A stretch of 64,000 nt of DNA from Balanoglossus misakiensis (lineage: Eukaryota; Hemichordata): NCBI GenBank assembly GCA_040954595.2, contig CM082588.2, positions 1,240,001 through 1,304,000 of the forward strand. Direction: 5' to 3'. This document shows positions 29,630 to 41,800 of this stretch, in pieces (the first letter of the stretch is position 1; each line of letters starts with the position of its first letter). The notes under the pieces were generated by a model that worked only from the letters and a program-made list of their open reading frames with translations, was not told where the DNA came from and ran no database searches. The position numbers were made by a program, and so were the translations under genes.

Positions 29630-30750
29630 CCGCTATAAATATGTGGCTTCTATCAAATTAAACTTTTACATGATTTATAAAAATGAGGAAGGCCTCGTTC
29701 TGCACTACTCAGGACCGCTCGTCGCGTCGCGACCTGCCAGATATCTCAAAAAAATCGAAAATATTTTGAATTTAAAAACATGTACGAAGATTTTGTTTAA
29801 AAAAGTACGTTACACTTTTTATATGTAATATAGTTACTGCTCTCTATCGGGCTAACATTTCGCGGATGAACAATCTTAAGTTAACAAGTACTTCACTGAC
29901 GCAGACGACGGACAACGTGTCGCGACCGGACGCGCGCACATGGACGAATTTAGCGAAATTTTTCACAAATACCACAAAGCATGAATAATTTCCTCATACT
30001 CCATAACATTTATGTAAAACCTTTAAAACAGAAGTTTGAAAATGGAATAAAAATGGCACACGGAGCCAGCTTCACAAGTTTGAGGATGCAGACGACAAAT
30101 GACAAGTGACGGAGCGCGGCGTCAACGCGAATGCACTATTCACCGAATTCGAACATAAAAAAGTCGATATTTTGGGGGGGAAAATTACGTCTAGTAAGCT
30201 TAAATGCTAGAGCGAGTGACTATGGCTATGTTAATGACATTCACTGGTGAAAATTCCTGGAGAGTTTTCCAAAATTAACATTCCTAAAACTTGAAATTAA
30301 ACTGAAATATTGACGCGCACGTACGTACCTTCAAAACTTCAAGCCGGAACTGCCCAAATTCGGCACGTGCAAACTTTTTTTAAGGAAAACATGAATAATT
30401 CATGAGGACACATCCTTAAATGGCAAGTTCATATACTCGATGATCGTAACTGGCCAATCACGACCGTGATTTTGCTAGGCCCAGGTATGATTGACAATCG
30501 CACTAACCATCCCCCCTAGCTAGATGTGTATGATATACAAGATACATAGCTTTGCTTTACGTTTAACATTCTATTTTTCTGAGTATTCTTATGATTCATA
30601 TGATTTTAGCATTGAAAAACCGTTGACGGCCGTTTCTTGCATACACATTAACTTATATGTTTTAGACTTCTGTACTAAATACATTTACGAGTTAATTTCT
30701 TTTGCGACAGTTCAGCACTTTGGACCCCCTATCTGTAATATGACTTGCAA
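29630..30750. other. gene-free, partly CpG-rich stretch
   Basis: CpG dinucleotides are frequent around 29880-30140 and 30310-30350, which can mark an unmethylated promoter, but no conserved exon or RNA gene is visible on either strand. Confidence 0.4.
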
Positions 30751-30753
30751 GTG

Positions 30754-30827
30754 TAGTCTCGGTTACCCAGACGCCTTTGCTTCTTCTAACAGCGGAAGAA
30801 GCAAAGGCGTCTGGGTAACCGAGACTA
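30754..30827. repeat. perfect 33-bp inverted repeat (hairpin, 8-nt loop)
   Basis: Arms 30754-30786 and 30795-30827 are exact reverse complements (33 bp) around the loop TAACAGCG. The hairpin is 74 nt. Perfect arms suggest a young foldback element or strong selection; the size also suits a small-RNA precursor. No terminal target-site duplication was evident beyond a few bases. Confidence 0.9.
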
Positions 30828-31029
30828 GTTGGTATGAAGCCAATGTAGTATTTTTAATTGCACTTTTATTCAGATTTTTGACGACATTGCAAGTGGATCT
30901 TCTGTTCACATCTTAGCAGTGTGCACCAATCCAAAATAAGTAAGAGCTTGGAAACAGCAAAAAACACAAATGTAAATTCTGACTTAAAAATGACAAAAAC
31001 AACACCAGTCTTAGAAAGTGTTCTTGTTT

Positions 31030-32517
31030 ATTGCTGTACAAATAAACATTACAAAATTTGCTTTTCCAATATTGAAATTATCTGAAAGAGATTTAACATT
31101 CCTGTATTAAGCTAAGTGAATATTTTACAGACTGTATACAGGTTGATTCTGAGTGAGGATGAAAAAAGAAAGGTCAATTCAGGTCATGATCTTTCACCCT
31201 TCCTGCCCAGATTTGACATGACCTTTGGGGTCAATGACTGCCAGTGTGAACTTTTGACCTTGCATCAAAGGTCAAGAATTCCACACACACACACTAGTCC
31301 TAACACTACAATTTACAGTGGTGTGACTCCCCTGATGTTTCCTAGAGGTCAATAGTTTGAACGAGGTCAAGAGGTCAAAAGTTTAGACATACCTTCTGAC
31401 CTCAGCAGGAGAGTGACCTCAAGTTACACTATTCACATGATTAGTAACTAACTGCCTTTAAAATGTTTGTACAAAATTTATTTTTCTTCAAAAGAATTAA
31501 AAGAAACCATGAAAATTGTACAGGTTTCCTCATACCGACAGAAAATGATATTGAGTTGCTTAGGTGTATAAAAGTGATTTCTCCTGTAACCTGTTATGAT
31601 GTACCTATGGCCCTTGATCTGGACAGCATACATTCTGAAGTTTGACTTTGTTTATATTGTTACTTGACTTGGTGTTTATGACCTTTGACTTATCCAGAGA
31701 TGCCCCTCAGTACATTTTTTGTACCTAATAACCTTTGACCTGTTATTGGCAAATTGTAAACTTTGACCTACAAGAATTCAATTCTAAAGTGCAGAAGCAT
31801 CCATTACTGTCTTTTAATGACAATATTCAAAACCATCTCAATAAAACTTTAAATAAAGTTTGCTTTTTTCCAGAAATACGATTGTTGCCTACAGCCAGCA
31901 CCTGTTCATCACTTAACAACAAAAAATCATGCTACAGGAGTCAGTGCCTTCTTTGCAACCAAAATGGCAAAGAAAAGTGGCTATGGTTTTGATGTATATA
32001 CACATAATACAACATTTTATCTGTCTTTAACTTAAATTTCAAGAGTGACAAACTCACTCTTGTTTGAATGTCAGTCAGAGTTTGCATAAAAATACCAGTA
32101 AATGCAAAATCACTTGTGAAACATCTCATGTAATTTTACCGGTAAATGTGAAAGGCAAACGTCACCGGTGTGGATGTCATAGAACCATGTTTCCAGGCAA
32201 CGCTATTCTTTCACCATCCCAGGTGCATAAAGACCTTTTCAAGTCCCATTTCTCCATGACACCATCCTTGGATTTGGAGACAAACCACGACGGTACCATA
32301 TCATTCTGTCGGTAGGTTTCGCACACAGGTTTCTGAACGGCCAGCAGGAAAGGCCACAGGGTGCACGGTTTGAGAAGAATTAGACAGGCTCTTAAAGATG
32401 TTGCTTGGTGGTCGGAAATGAATGGTAATGACTTGGAAGTCAGTGTGTTGAATTAGCAGACCAGAGCTTGTGCAGAACCTGGTATAATACCCCCATCCCT
32501 CAACCCCCAATTCAAAT
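31030..32517 (-). other. CUL5: probable CUL5 3' UTR with AGGTCA cluster
   Basis: No coding signal on either strand. A minus-strand AATAAA (TTTATT at 31027-31032) would end a ~1.5-kb CUL5 3' UTR here. Between 31170 and 31770 there are about 14 AGGTCA/TGACCT hexamers. Confidence 0.45.
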
Positions 32518-35500
32518 CTAAGCCATGTAAATGAACATATTAATATTGTCTTCATCTCGTCTCATGTATTTGTGCTCTATCAGCCATTCAATCTGCTCCT
32601 TAATCATCTTCTTGGAAGGCAGGAACATGTTCTTGAGGATCTCCACCAGCTCTGTCTGCAGCTGCGCATTGCTGATCTTTTTCCGCATCTTCATGATTTT
32701 GACGATGGCCTCCTGGAAAGTCAATCAGAGCCAAGGTCAATACATTGCAAGGGAGCTTTCATTCATACCAGGCAGGAGGATTAGGGGATAGGGGTAACAT
32801 TTTAGGAATGTGCCGTCGGTTTGTGTCATATTTCGCGAGACTGACCCACCCCTATTTCCTCTGTCCAGAACACACCCAGCTTGTGCATATCTGTCTTATT
32901 ATAGCTTTCTTATAACATTACACATTGAACAGATGTATTTCATTTTACCTGAGTTCTAAGTATTCTGAGTTGCACTATGCCTTCTTTGTCTTCTTCTGAA
33001 CTTCTCTCTGTTGACAGCTGTAGTCTGCCGATGAGATTCATCTTACCACGTTTCTGAAGTTTACCATTCTTACTGGAGATGAACAAGATGGAAAAAATGT
33101 GTGTCATCGGCCATTCAGGATTAACAGTCATTTGTCATGGTCGAACTGTTACCACAATATACATTGACTCCAGCAAACCTTTCTACAATTTAACTTAGTC
33201 CAACCTTATTGTTTTCCATTGTATAGTTGGACCAATATACATGGCAACGGGGGTGACAGGGATCCGACATACTCACATAACTCCAAAGTTTTGATTGACC
33301 CAAAAAATGGAACCGTCCGTGAACTCCTTGGGGCTCTTGACTTCCGGCTCACATATCAGAATCTGTCTCTTGATTTTTGGAAATTGAACTAGTGACTGAA
33401 ATAAGAAACAGAAGCGAGTTTGAGATGAACTCACAGTCAAATAAATGGTGAGATGGTTTCTGCCAAAGACTACAGAAAATATCAGATGAGAGTGAAAATG
33501 GTATTAATATGCAGTGAAGTATTGAGAAGATGGCACTTTAATTCTAGTCGCCATGGTACACATATTCAAATAAAAGAGTCCTTACCCATAGTGTTCTCCT
33601 CAACTCTGTATCTGGAAGTTCTGTGGCTAGTCTCAAATTCTCAAACGAGATTTTCTCATTCTGCCTCTGGTTCCACGCGAATAATACTGCCATTTGAAAC
33701 GTTGTCACTTCCACGTCATAAATTCCAACTTTATTTTTGAAAGTTATCTGTAATTGTGTTAAGAAAGCATGAAAGACAACAGTTACGATCCCATGGTGCC
33801 TTGAAAATTGAAATCTGACTCATAACTAACAAGCTCTCTGATTGGCTGGATCCTCAGTTTCCATGGGTATATACGTTACTTACAATTCCATTGGACATGA
33901 GATGGTGCCATTGTAGTTTCCGTCCACTGTGGTTTTTCCTGTAAAATTCCTCCACTTCCGGGATGTAGTCTTCCAACTCCAGTGGCAGGGACACCGGAAT
34001 GCGTTCGCTACTCCTGGCCCAAGCACCGGCATTCAAAATCTTGATATTGATTGAATCTAAAAGGATAGAGGAAAGAAAAGTAAAAATATGTTAAAGTCCT
34101 TAGTAGAGTCACAAGTAACACTTCTTTAAACACACTACAAACATGACTGATTGCACTTACCAGCTATAGCACTGTGTTCATTATTTCTGTACGCCTCCTT
34201 GAATTGCTGATTGAGGTCTTCGCTGACTTTGATGTCTTGAAACATGCGTGCCAGTTTGTTGACATAGTCTGCTGGCATGCCTACTTCCTGATACAAGATA
34301 GATTTAAATAGACATTCGTCAATTTTTGTTCGTGGTAACAGAGTCAACCAGTTAATCATTCTATCAGAAAAACTTGGAGACGAGACCTAACGACCAATCC
34401 AATCTTATGACTTCTCTGGCGATGTGTACACAAATACTGACCCTGAGCCATTCCACCATGTTTTCTTCTTTCTCGCTGTCAGCCGATGTGTCCAGTATGA
34501 GTCTCCTTGTCAGGTGGGCTTTGTGAAATCTCATGAACACGTCTTTGTTTTGAACATATTTCAGTACTAGCAACTAAGCAGAAAAAAAAGAGAAAGGGAA
34601 ATAAAATAAATGACCACAGGTCACTGTTTAGATGCAAGTATGTTTAATTTTGTTTGACTTTGACGTTGTTATCTTGTGACAATGATGTTTCATGTTTTAA
34701 GTTTTTTTAACACTGTTCTGTTCAGTCAATCATTCCACAACTGGTCATATTCCTGAGTAGAACACTTACCACATTCCTAAGCTTGCTTTCAATTTCATCT
34801 GATGTAAGTTTCTTACTAAGGGGAGTTTTTCGAAGAAGCATGTCGCAGTAATTCGCTAGAAGCTCAGGACACTTGGATTCAGGTTGTGTTTTACTACCAA
34901 CTCTGTCAAGAAATACCAAACACCATTATCGTATTGTTCTTGTGTATGCAAAAAACTCTTAAACGTACACAGTACAGAAGATCAAAATGAATATACTTGT
35001 ATCAACTCACCCTTTCTGTTTTGTTGGTAATTCTAATTTAAATACTGTCGTGTCATTGACAACAAACTTGTAAGCCTGTCACGAAACAAAATGCATTAGT
35101 ACACATCCATCAACTCCAAGTGACAGAATTTCAACAGATCTGCTCGTAAACTTTCTATATGTATTAATGTTTAAGCGGTCACTTTTGACAAATGTGCATG
35201 AAATTACGCTGTATTTCCATCTACTAATTCATGCAAGACAAACTTCATTAGGATTTACCTTGTCTCGTCCTGTCAAGAACCTTGGATCATTATTAAATGC
35301 TTCTTTCACAAGTGTACTAAATTTGTTAAAAAGAATGAGCAGTTGCTCTACGTATTTCTCTGAATCCGTGGTGATAATTTCTGCTGCGGCCACCATGTCA
35401 GCCAGGCCTTGCTCTATGATGTGATCTTCAAGATCGCGCAGCATCGGGCTGATACCGTCAGTCACGCGATCCATCAATGAAAACATTAGTCTTAATTCTG

Positions 35501-38500
35501 GAAACAAAAAGGAAAAACCTTTGAGTGAAGTCGCTTCTGTTGACCACTCAAGCATATGCAGATAGGAATATCTTTGTACAGGTGTTACAAAGGTCATATG
35601 GAGGTCATGAAAGTTGTAGCATCTCGATGTACTTACTCTCTGTTTCATTTGCTTTTATCATTGTTGAACACTCGGCTAGAATAGTTTCCTTAAATTCTGT
35701 CACCAAGACATTCACACAGGTGTCTGTCAACTGTAAAAAAGACAATAAGAACGTCATAGAAAATATACATGTACACGCACGCATAAATGACAGAACATGG
35801 CGGACTGCCATGGATGGCACAATTGTCTGCTATGACACATGTTGGTCCAGTTGAACTCACAGCCTGTACTGAATTGCATCCTTTTCTCGTTTCCAGGTAA
35901 CGCATTGCTCTCTGCTCCTCTTCTTTAAGTTTTCCATCTGCCTGTATTAAAAACACACACAGCAGACATCAAGACAAGCTCATCGAACAGCAAGAAGAAG
36001 TCTGACTGCCTATGTGATTTTCATGAGAGAAATAACATGCTTGTAACCGGACACTTGTCAAAAACTAATTTCACATTAAGATTCTGATAGCAACAAATCT
36101 AGTGTTACCACTTGACTTACATATTTCATGTAATTCTGTACTCCGTTGTCAGCAAGGTACGATGGTGCTGTGGCTTTGTAAAATGACTCTGTGGCATTTA
36201 GATAGGCAGTCTCAAAATTATCACGGTATATTTGAAGTTTGTCTTCTATGTTGGAGCACAGATTCACTGAAATTACAATTGAATTGGGCACGTTAAATTC
36301 CCATTTGTAAAAAATATAGGGAGAGAGAATAATAAAGGGCCTCACTGATTGGTCATTTCATAGTTAATCACATACTACGACCTTAGTGATTGGTTATTGA
36401 TTGACATCACTCATGGACAATTCAGAACTGTTTGTGTACATGCTCAAGTGATGGTAATTTTTGGCCAACTTGTGTTTCCTGAAAGTGGGCAGTACGAACA
36501 GACAATAGAAGTCAGGTCTAACAGCTCTCACCGTAAGATTCTCTCACTCCAATCACTAATTGTGCATCAAATGCTTCTCCATTCCTCTCGGCGTGCACCA
36601 GCTTCATTGCACTGTCTTGAAGTCGCGCCTTGATGTACGAAAATATACTCTGGTTCCAACTGTCCAACATCAACTGCAATATTAGGACAATGAATATGAA
36701 AGAAGTGTGTGAACAATTAGGTTCCTGTGATGAAAACAAGTTATATTTTGACACCAAACCAAACACACATGAACAATCCATGTTTAGAAAGTACACTATG
36801 CATTCCTCAAACAATTTTTTAAAATTTATTTGCCAATTACTAACCTTTCTGACTATACTATCCTCTGACTGATTTTTCCTCTGTGTACTGCTGACTGTTT
36901 TGCCTGATAGAGAAACTTCAAGCTGACCAAAGGGCTTCGGTAAATAGCCACACTGCGTGAAGAACTTTCTCCACTCGATAATGTAAGCTTTGAGTAAGGC
37001 CGAGTCATCTTGGTCACTGATAACTCTCTGCAGAAAGATGTGAAGATACGAGAGGAATCAATTATCAACTGGTGAGTACAGGAAAAGCATAGATGCCTTC
37101 TGGTTTCCATGATCAGGCCAGCACTGTACAAAACATGTACGTGTATAGACAAGAGTCCAATCCCCATAAAACTTTACCTTCTCAGCCTGTTTGATGAAAT
37201 CTAGAATATCTTCTCGTAATGCTTTGTGTACTTTGTCTGGTCCTTTGTCATCCCAAAGACATACTGAATGAACATCCCTGAAAATGGAAATCGTTTCCAG
37301 AGTAAGTAATTAGTAAAATCGATCACAGCTGAATTCCCGCTAAGGCTTATTTTCACACTAGTTGAACTTGCAGTGTTACACTCAGTTGTTGCGATAAAAT
37401 ATCATGTTCTGCATTCAAGCTTTATTTCAAGACATATGGATAACTGAATTACATCTGCATCTGGACAAATGTATTTGATGTGTAAGACTACGACAGTGTC
37501 TGAACTGAATTGTTTAATGTTAGAAGACTTCCATACCAGAAAAGATCTTGCCATTCTGCTCTGGTCACCCTCTCTTGTCTCAACAGTTTCAGAACTGTGG
37601 GTCTCATGTTGTCCCACTTGTCTTCAAAGACAAGCATGTTTTTATCCTGGGAAAATTAACACACAAAACAAATTCACAAATAAAACAACAATCTGATTGA
37701 GCAATCAATGTAATGTACATGAATCTGGGTCACTAACTGACCATCGCATTTCCATTTGACATTAATAAATAACAAGTGAAGGTCATCTATTCTATGCCCC
37801 TTGGCTTGATGATATTTCAGTTTCATGGTCATGATTTTGTGATAAATTATGTGGTAAGTCTGACAGTGTTTGCAAATAAAATTATGTTTGTTATTTATGA
37901 CGACTCTTCGTTATCAGCACACCATTCTTGGGGCCAGAAAGGATTTTCATTCCTAAACGGGAATGCATGTACATGTATGATGTTCTATTACATGTATGTC
38001 AGATTTCAAGGTCCCTCCTTTGTATTGGTGACATGTCTAGTGTAATCTCTCTAACAATTACATGTAAAGCGTTGTCTTGGTGAATCATCGTTGACGCAAT
38101 CACAGTACTTTGCGGCTCAATCTAGTAGCCTTTAATTGTTCAAGACTTGTTGATGGTGATCAATTACTAGCATGAATGCTTATGTATAAGAGCCCATCCC
38201 ACAAGTTGACCGATACTGTACTAGGAAGTGGCAACAACCATAAATGTGTATAGATCAGAGTAATGTGGTCGTTGTATGCAGATCGTTCGTATTTATTGTA
38301 TATTTATTTTCAAATTCAGAGGAAGCGCTGGGACCACGAACTCGTTCCAAGCTTGTTAGGAGACAAAAAAGTTTCGACATTGCGTCAAAACTCAAATGAT
38401 CGTAGAAGTTCGAATCATGATGAATGCGCCGGTGCTGTGACAAATTCAGATCATTACTGTCACTGACATGTAAACAACAATTTTACAATTAGGAAATCGT

Positions 38501-38625
38501 TGACCTCCACTTGAAAAGGTCAGACATTACGTAAACACAGCCCAGATATCATTAACACCGGGTGTTTAAAAAGCAAATGTACTACTACTTGCTTTCCCTA
38601 CCTTCAACATGTTGGACGACGCCAT
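32518..38625 (-). CDS. CUL5: cullin-5, scaffold of CRL5 ubiquitin ligases
   Basis: Eighteen exons, in transcript order: 38625-38602, 37646-37537, 37277-37178, 37027-36845, 36673-36532, 36266-36121, 35941-35861, 35730-35637, 35497-35259, 35075-35011, 34902-34770, 34573-34442, 34287-34161, 34056-33884, 33747-33586, 33395-33277, 33072-32949, 32712-32518. They encode 782 residues (human CUL5 has 780) and read almost colinearly with it: FEDKWDNMRPTVLKLLRQE, SAMKLVHAERNGEAFDAQLV, ATELPDTELRRTLW, ending YMA. The N-terminal cullin repeats bind Elongin B/C with SOCS-box receptors; the C-terminal cullin-homology domain binds the RBX2 RING subunit. The neddylation site is the Lys in IMKMRKKISN of the last exon. 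The start codon overlaps a YY1-type AAGATGGCG and lies 220 bp from the VBP1 start on the other strand. Confidence 0.97.
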
Positions 38626-38845
38626 CTTGCCTCTTCAATCTCGTTGCTTTTCTCGCGATACATACAGGTCACGAACATGAAAAAAAATAAGAAAACATAA
38701 AGAAACACTTCATTTTTCCCTACGAAGCAAAATTATTATCAAAAGTTTAAACTCTTAAAAAGGAATATGCTTGCATCGTACTTAATCTCACTCTATGACA
38801 TTTTATGTCGAAGGTCAAGTCAGGTCGAGTAGACATATTTTCAAA
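38626..38845. promoter_or_regulatory. bidirectional CUL5/VBP1 promoter
   Basis: The two start codons face away from each other 220 bp apart. Both lie in YY1-like contexts (AAGATGGCG for CUL5, AAAATGGCGG for VBP1). No TATA box is clear for either gene, as is usual for housekeeping bidirectional promoters. Confidence 0.65.
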
Positions 38846-41800
38846 ATGGCGGAAGATAAGAAGGAACATGGTGGTATTCCCCGTGCAACATTTGTGGTAA
38901 GTTAAGCAATGATTATTGTGTTAGAATGTATTTGATTCGATGGATTCATATATAACTTATGGAGCCGTATTTATAGCAGTTTCTGATCAAATGGGGTTGG
39001 GCGGGTCGTTTGTTTTACGTCTGTGTGTTTCACTCGTGTCATGTCATGTCAGTTTCCCACACGCTGTTTGGTATTGGAGTCTCCTTGTTGAGGACAGATG
39101 TGCAGCAATCAAAACCTCCGAGCTACGACATTAAAGTGACACGTCCGAGAGGACATTAACCCCATCATTGTTTTACTTACCATAAAATGAACTCTTCAAA
39201 TGCACACCTATGACTGTTGATGCTGCCTTATTTACATTGGTTGCCATACATACATGTAATGTCAAGGAAAGGTAACACTGCATATGATGCTGTGTGGATA
39301 AGCATGTGATCATGTGATTGACTTGAAGGGGATGCAAGATATTTCACTTTTCTTGTTAGTAGGGGTGTCAGGCACTGGCGGGTCATCTTGTATACAGCCA
39401 AAGAAAGCTAAGATATAAACATTTGCTGTTTTGTTACCTATTTTACAGGAAGATGTTGATAAATTCATGTCTGAAGCGCAGAATGAGTCTGCGGAGAAAG
39501 TCTTGCAAGCAATGGATGAGCAGCATCAGAAGTACAAGTTTATGGAACTTAATTTAACACAGAGGAAAAAGAGGTAAGGTTTCGTTTTCGTCATCAAACA
39601 AAAACTTGTTTGTGCCAACAAGTGTTTGTTTATCATAATGTTATTCAGCAGCATTTATTTCATTTTTATTCTAATGCTTTTAAAGTGTGTCGATTTTCAT
39701 TTAATCGCATCTGTTAAAGTCTATAATATCTACCAGTGAAAAATGTTGCTGTGCTTTCCCATAAGACTTGAAGATCTAACTGGTTACATGTGTATTTTTT
39801 CCTAGGCTTTTAATCCAATTACCAGATACCAAGAGCACTTTAGATATCGTGAAGCTTCTTCAAAGTAAAAAGGTAAGAGTGACTTTTGACATTTATTAAC
39901 CGTAGTTATATATTTTTAATTATTCTCGACATTGTTTGAAGAGCCATTGGCTCAACAGTCTGTCGAGATTAATTAAAGTACAATAAACTAATATAATAAA
40001 ATAAGATTATACAGTAAATTAAATTGATCACATCATTACAAAATACACCCTTTTCATAATAAGTCTAATGCCCTCATACGACCATATTTTAAACTTGTAC
40101 AAGTAAAAACAGCAGGGTTTACATCTCTAGTCTTTTGAGGGCGTTGTGACTTGCAGTTGCTGGCCCTATAATGATTAACACAAGCCTGTTTTCTGGCTGA
40201 GGGTGGCGATGCTAGATTGATGGGGTCACTCTATGTCATTCTGATTCTGAAAATGAATTTTTCCATAATGAATACAGATTATGTTTTTACTTTCTACTGA
40301 ATAAACCACCATGTAACAGTGTCAGTTCTCTGACGCAGCAACGAAAGTCTATGAACTGCATTGTCTTTTTTCACTTCAGTCAATCAATGGTGCTGATCTA
40401 CCTCTTTTCCAAGATAATGCCAGAAATTACTTTGTCGAAATAACCATCATTTGTGTTGTTCATCTCGCAGGACTCCACTGAACCCCTGCAAACCCATTTC
40501 CTGCTTGCTGAACAAGTATACGGCAAAGCATCAGTTGAACCAACGGACAAAGTATGCCTTTGGTTAGGGGTGAGTTGCTTCATTTCTTGGGAGAAGAATA
40601 TATATGTTCTCTTCATTCTCGATTATCCATATCCACTACACTGTATCTTTCTTTCAATAAAATTAAATTTACATGGATATAGCTCTTAGTCTTCACTGGT
40701 GGTGTAACCCTGTCATCAAATGTGTAATGACCATCGTTATTGTTGGCAAATGAAGTCCAATTTTCAGCAATAACGACACTTATCTGTACCTACAGTGCAG
40801 ATTAGAACAAATTTCCAGCTGGTTAACAATGTACCTCTGGGGATAAGCAGTAATCTTGTGTTAAATTACTACCATTTTCTAAGCTCGACCTTTAAAATGT
40901 AGTATCTGATAGTCATTTTATCATACCATGGAAATTTTCGTTATATGGTGGCTATCAGTGTCAATATTCTCCCTCCAGACCTGAATATTTTAACCCTCAT
41001 TAGTTTTGTACCTGAGTTCATGGTGAGTTTCATCGTCAGTATTAATATTAGGAAAATTGCAGCTACTCTATTACTAGTATTAGACAATCCAGGGAGAACA
41101 CTGACTGTGCCTAATTAATTGGCAAAGGAATTGTAATTTGACTGGATATGAATCAGCCTTACCTTTATTTTGTTTTCACATTGTAACAAAAAATAAGGCC
41201 ATAAGAAACAAACAATGCCACCCTAATATTTGCAAAAGCAGTTATGAAACTCCTTGTTTGAAAACAGCTGGCTCAAATACAGTATATAAAACTGATCAGA
41301 AAAAGAGAAAAATTCCTGAATCTAACAAAGGTCGTTTCTTTGCGGTGAACATATTGATATATGTTTGTTAAATTCAGCTAAAAGCTCACCTCACAATTAA
41401 AATATTACAAGTACAAGCAGAACGCCTCTGGGAACATAGGAAGTACCACACAAAGGCGGGCCATTTAGATTCAGGTTAAAGCCTTTTATTAGAGAAATAA
41501 GCAGCCTAAGTGGTCCAATAATTGAATTCCACACTTTAATATCAGAATTCCATTTGGCCCTGTGTGTGCTTTCTGGGGAAACATGGAAATCCAACTGGGT
41601 TTTTTTTTCTTATCAGAGTGCTGATTGGTTTGTGAGCGTTGGTAGGTTGGGGCTTATTGTTCATGCATCATAGAGAGAGGTTTGTTCACAAGTGAAGGTG
41701 TTAAATCTATATTGACATACCAGCAACTGTGAATCGCGAATGGTATTTTAATTTATTCATGGTATTGAGTGTGCTTTTTCTGTTAATGTCAATTTTGCGG

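Noticed and set aside
29403-29828. 141-codon ORF
   Set aside because: Largely made of the 41-bp minisatellite and AT-rich sequence; no recognisable domain or splice support.
30524-30916. 130-codon ORF spanning the 33-bp hairpin
   Set aside because: Open only because the hairpin lacks stops; composition is not protein-like.
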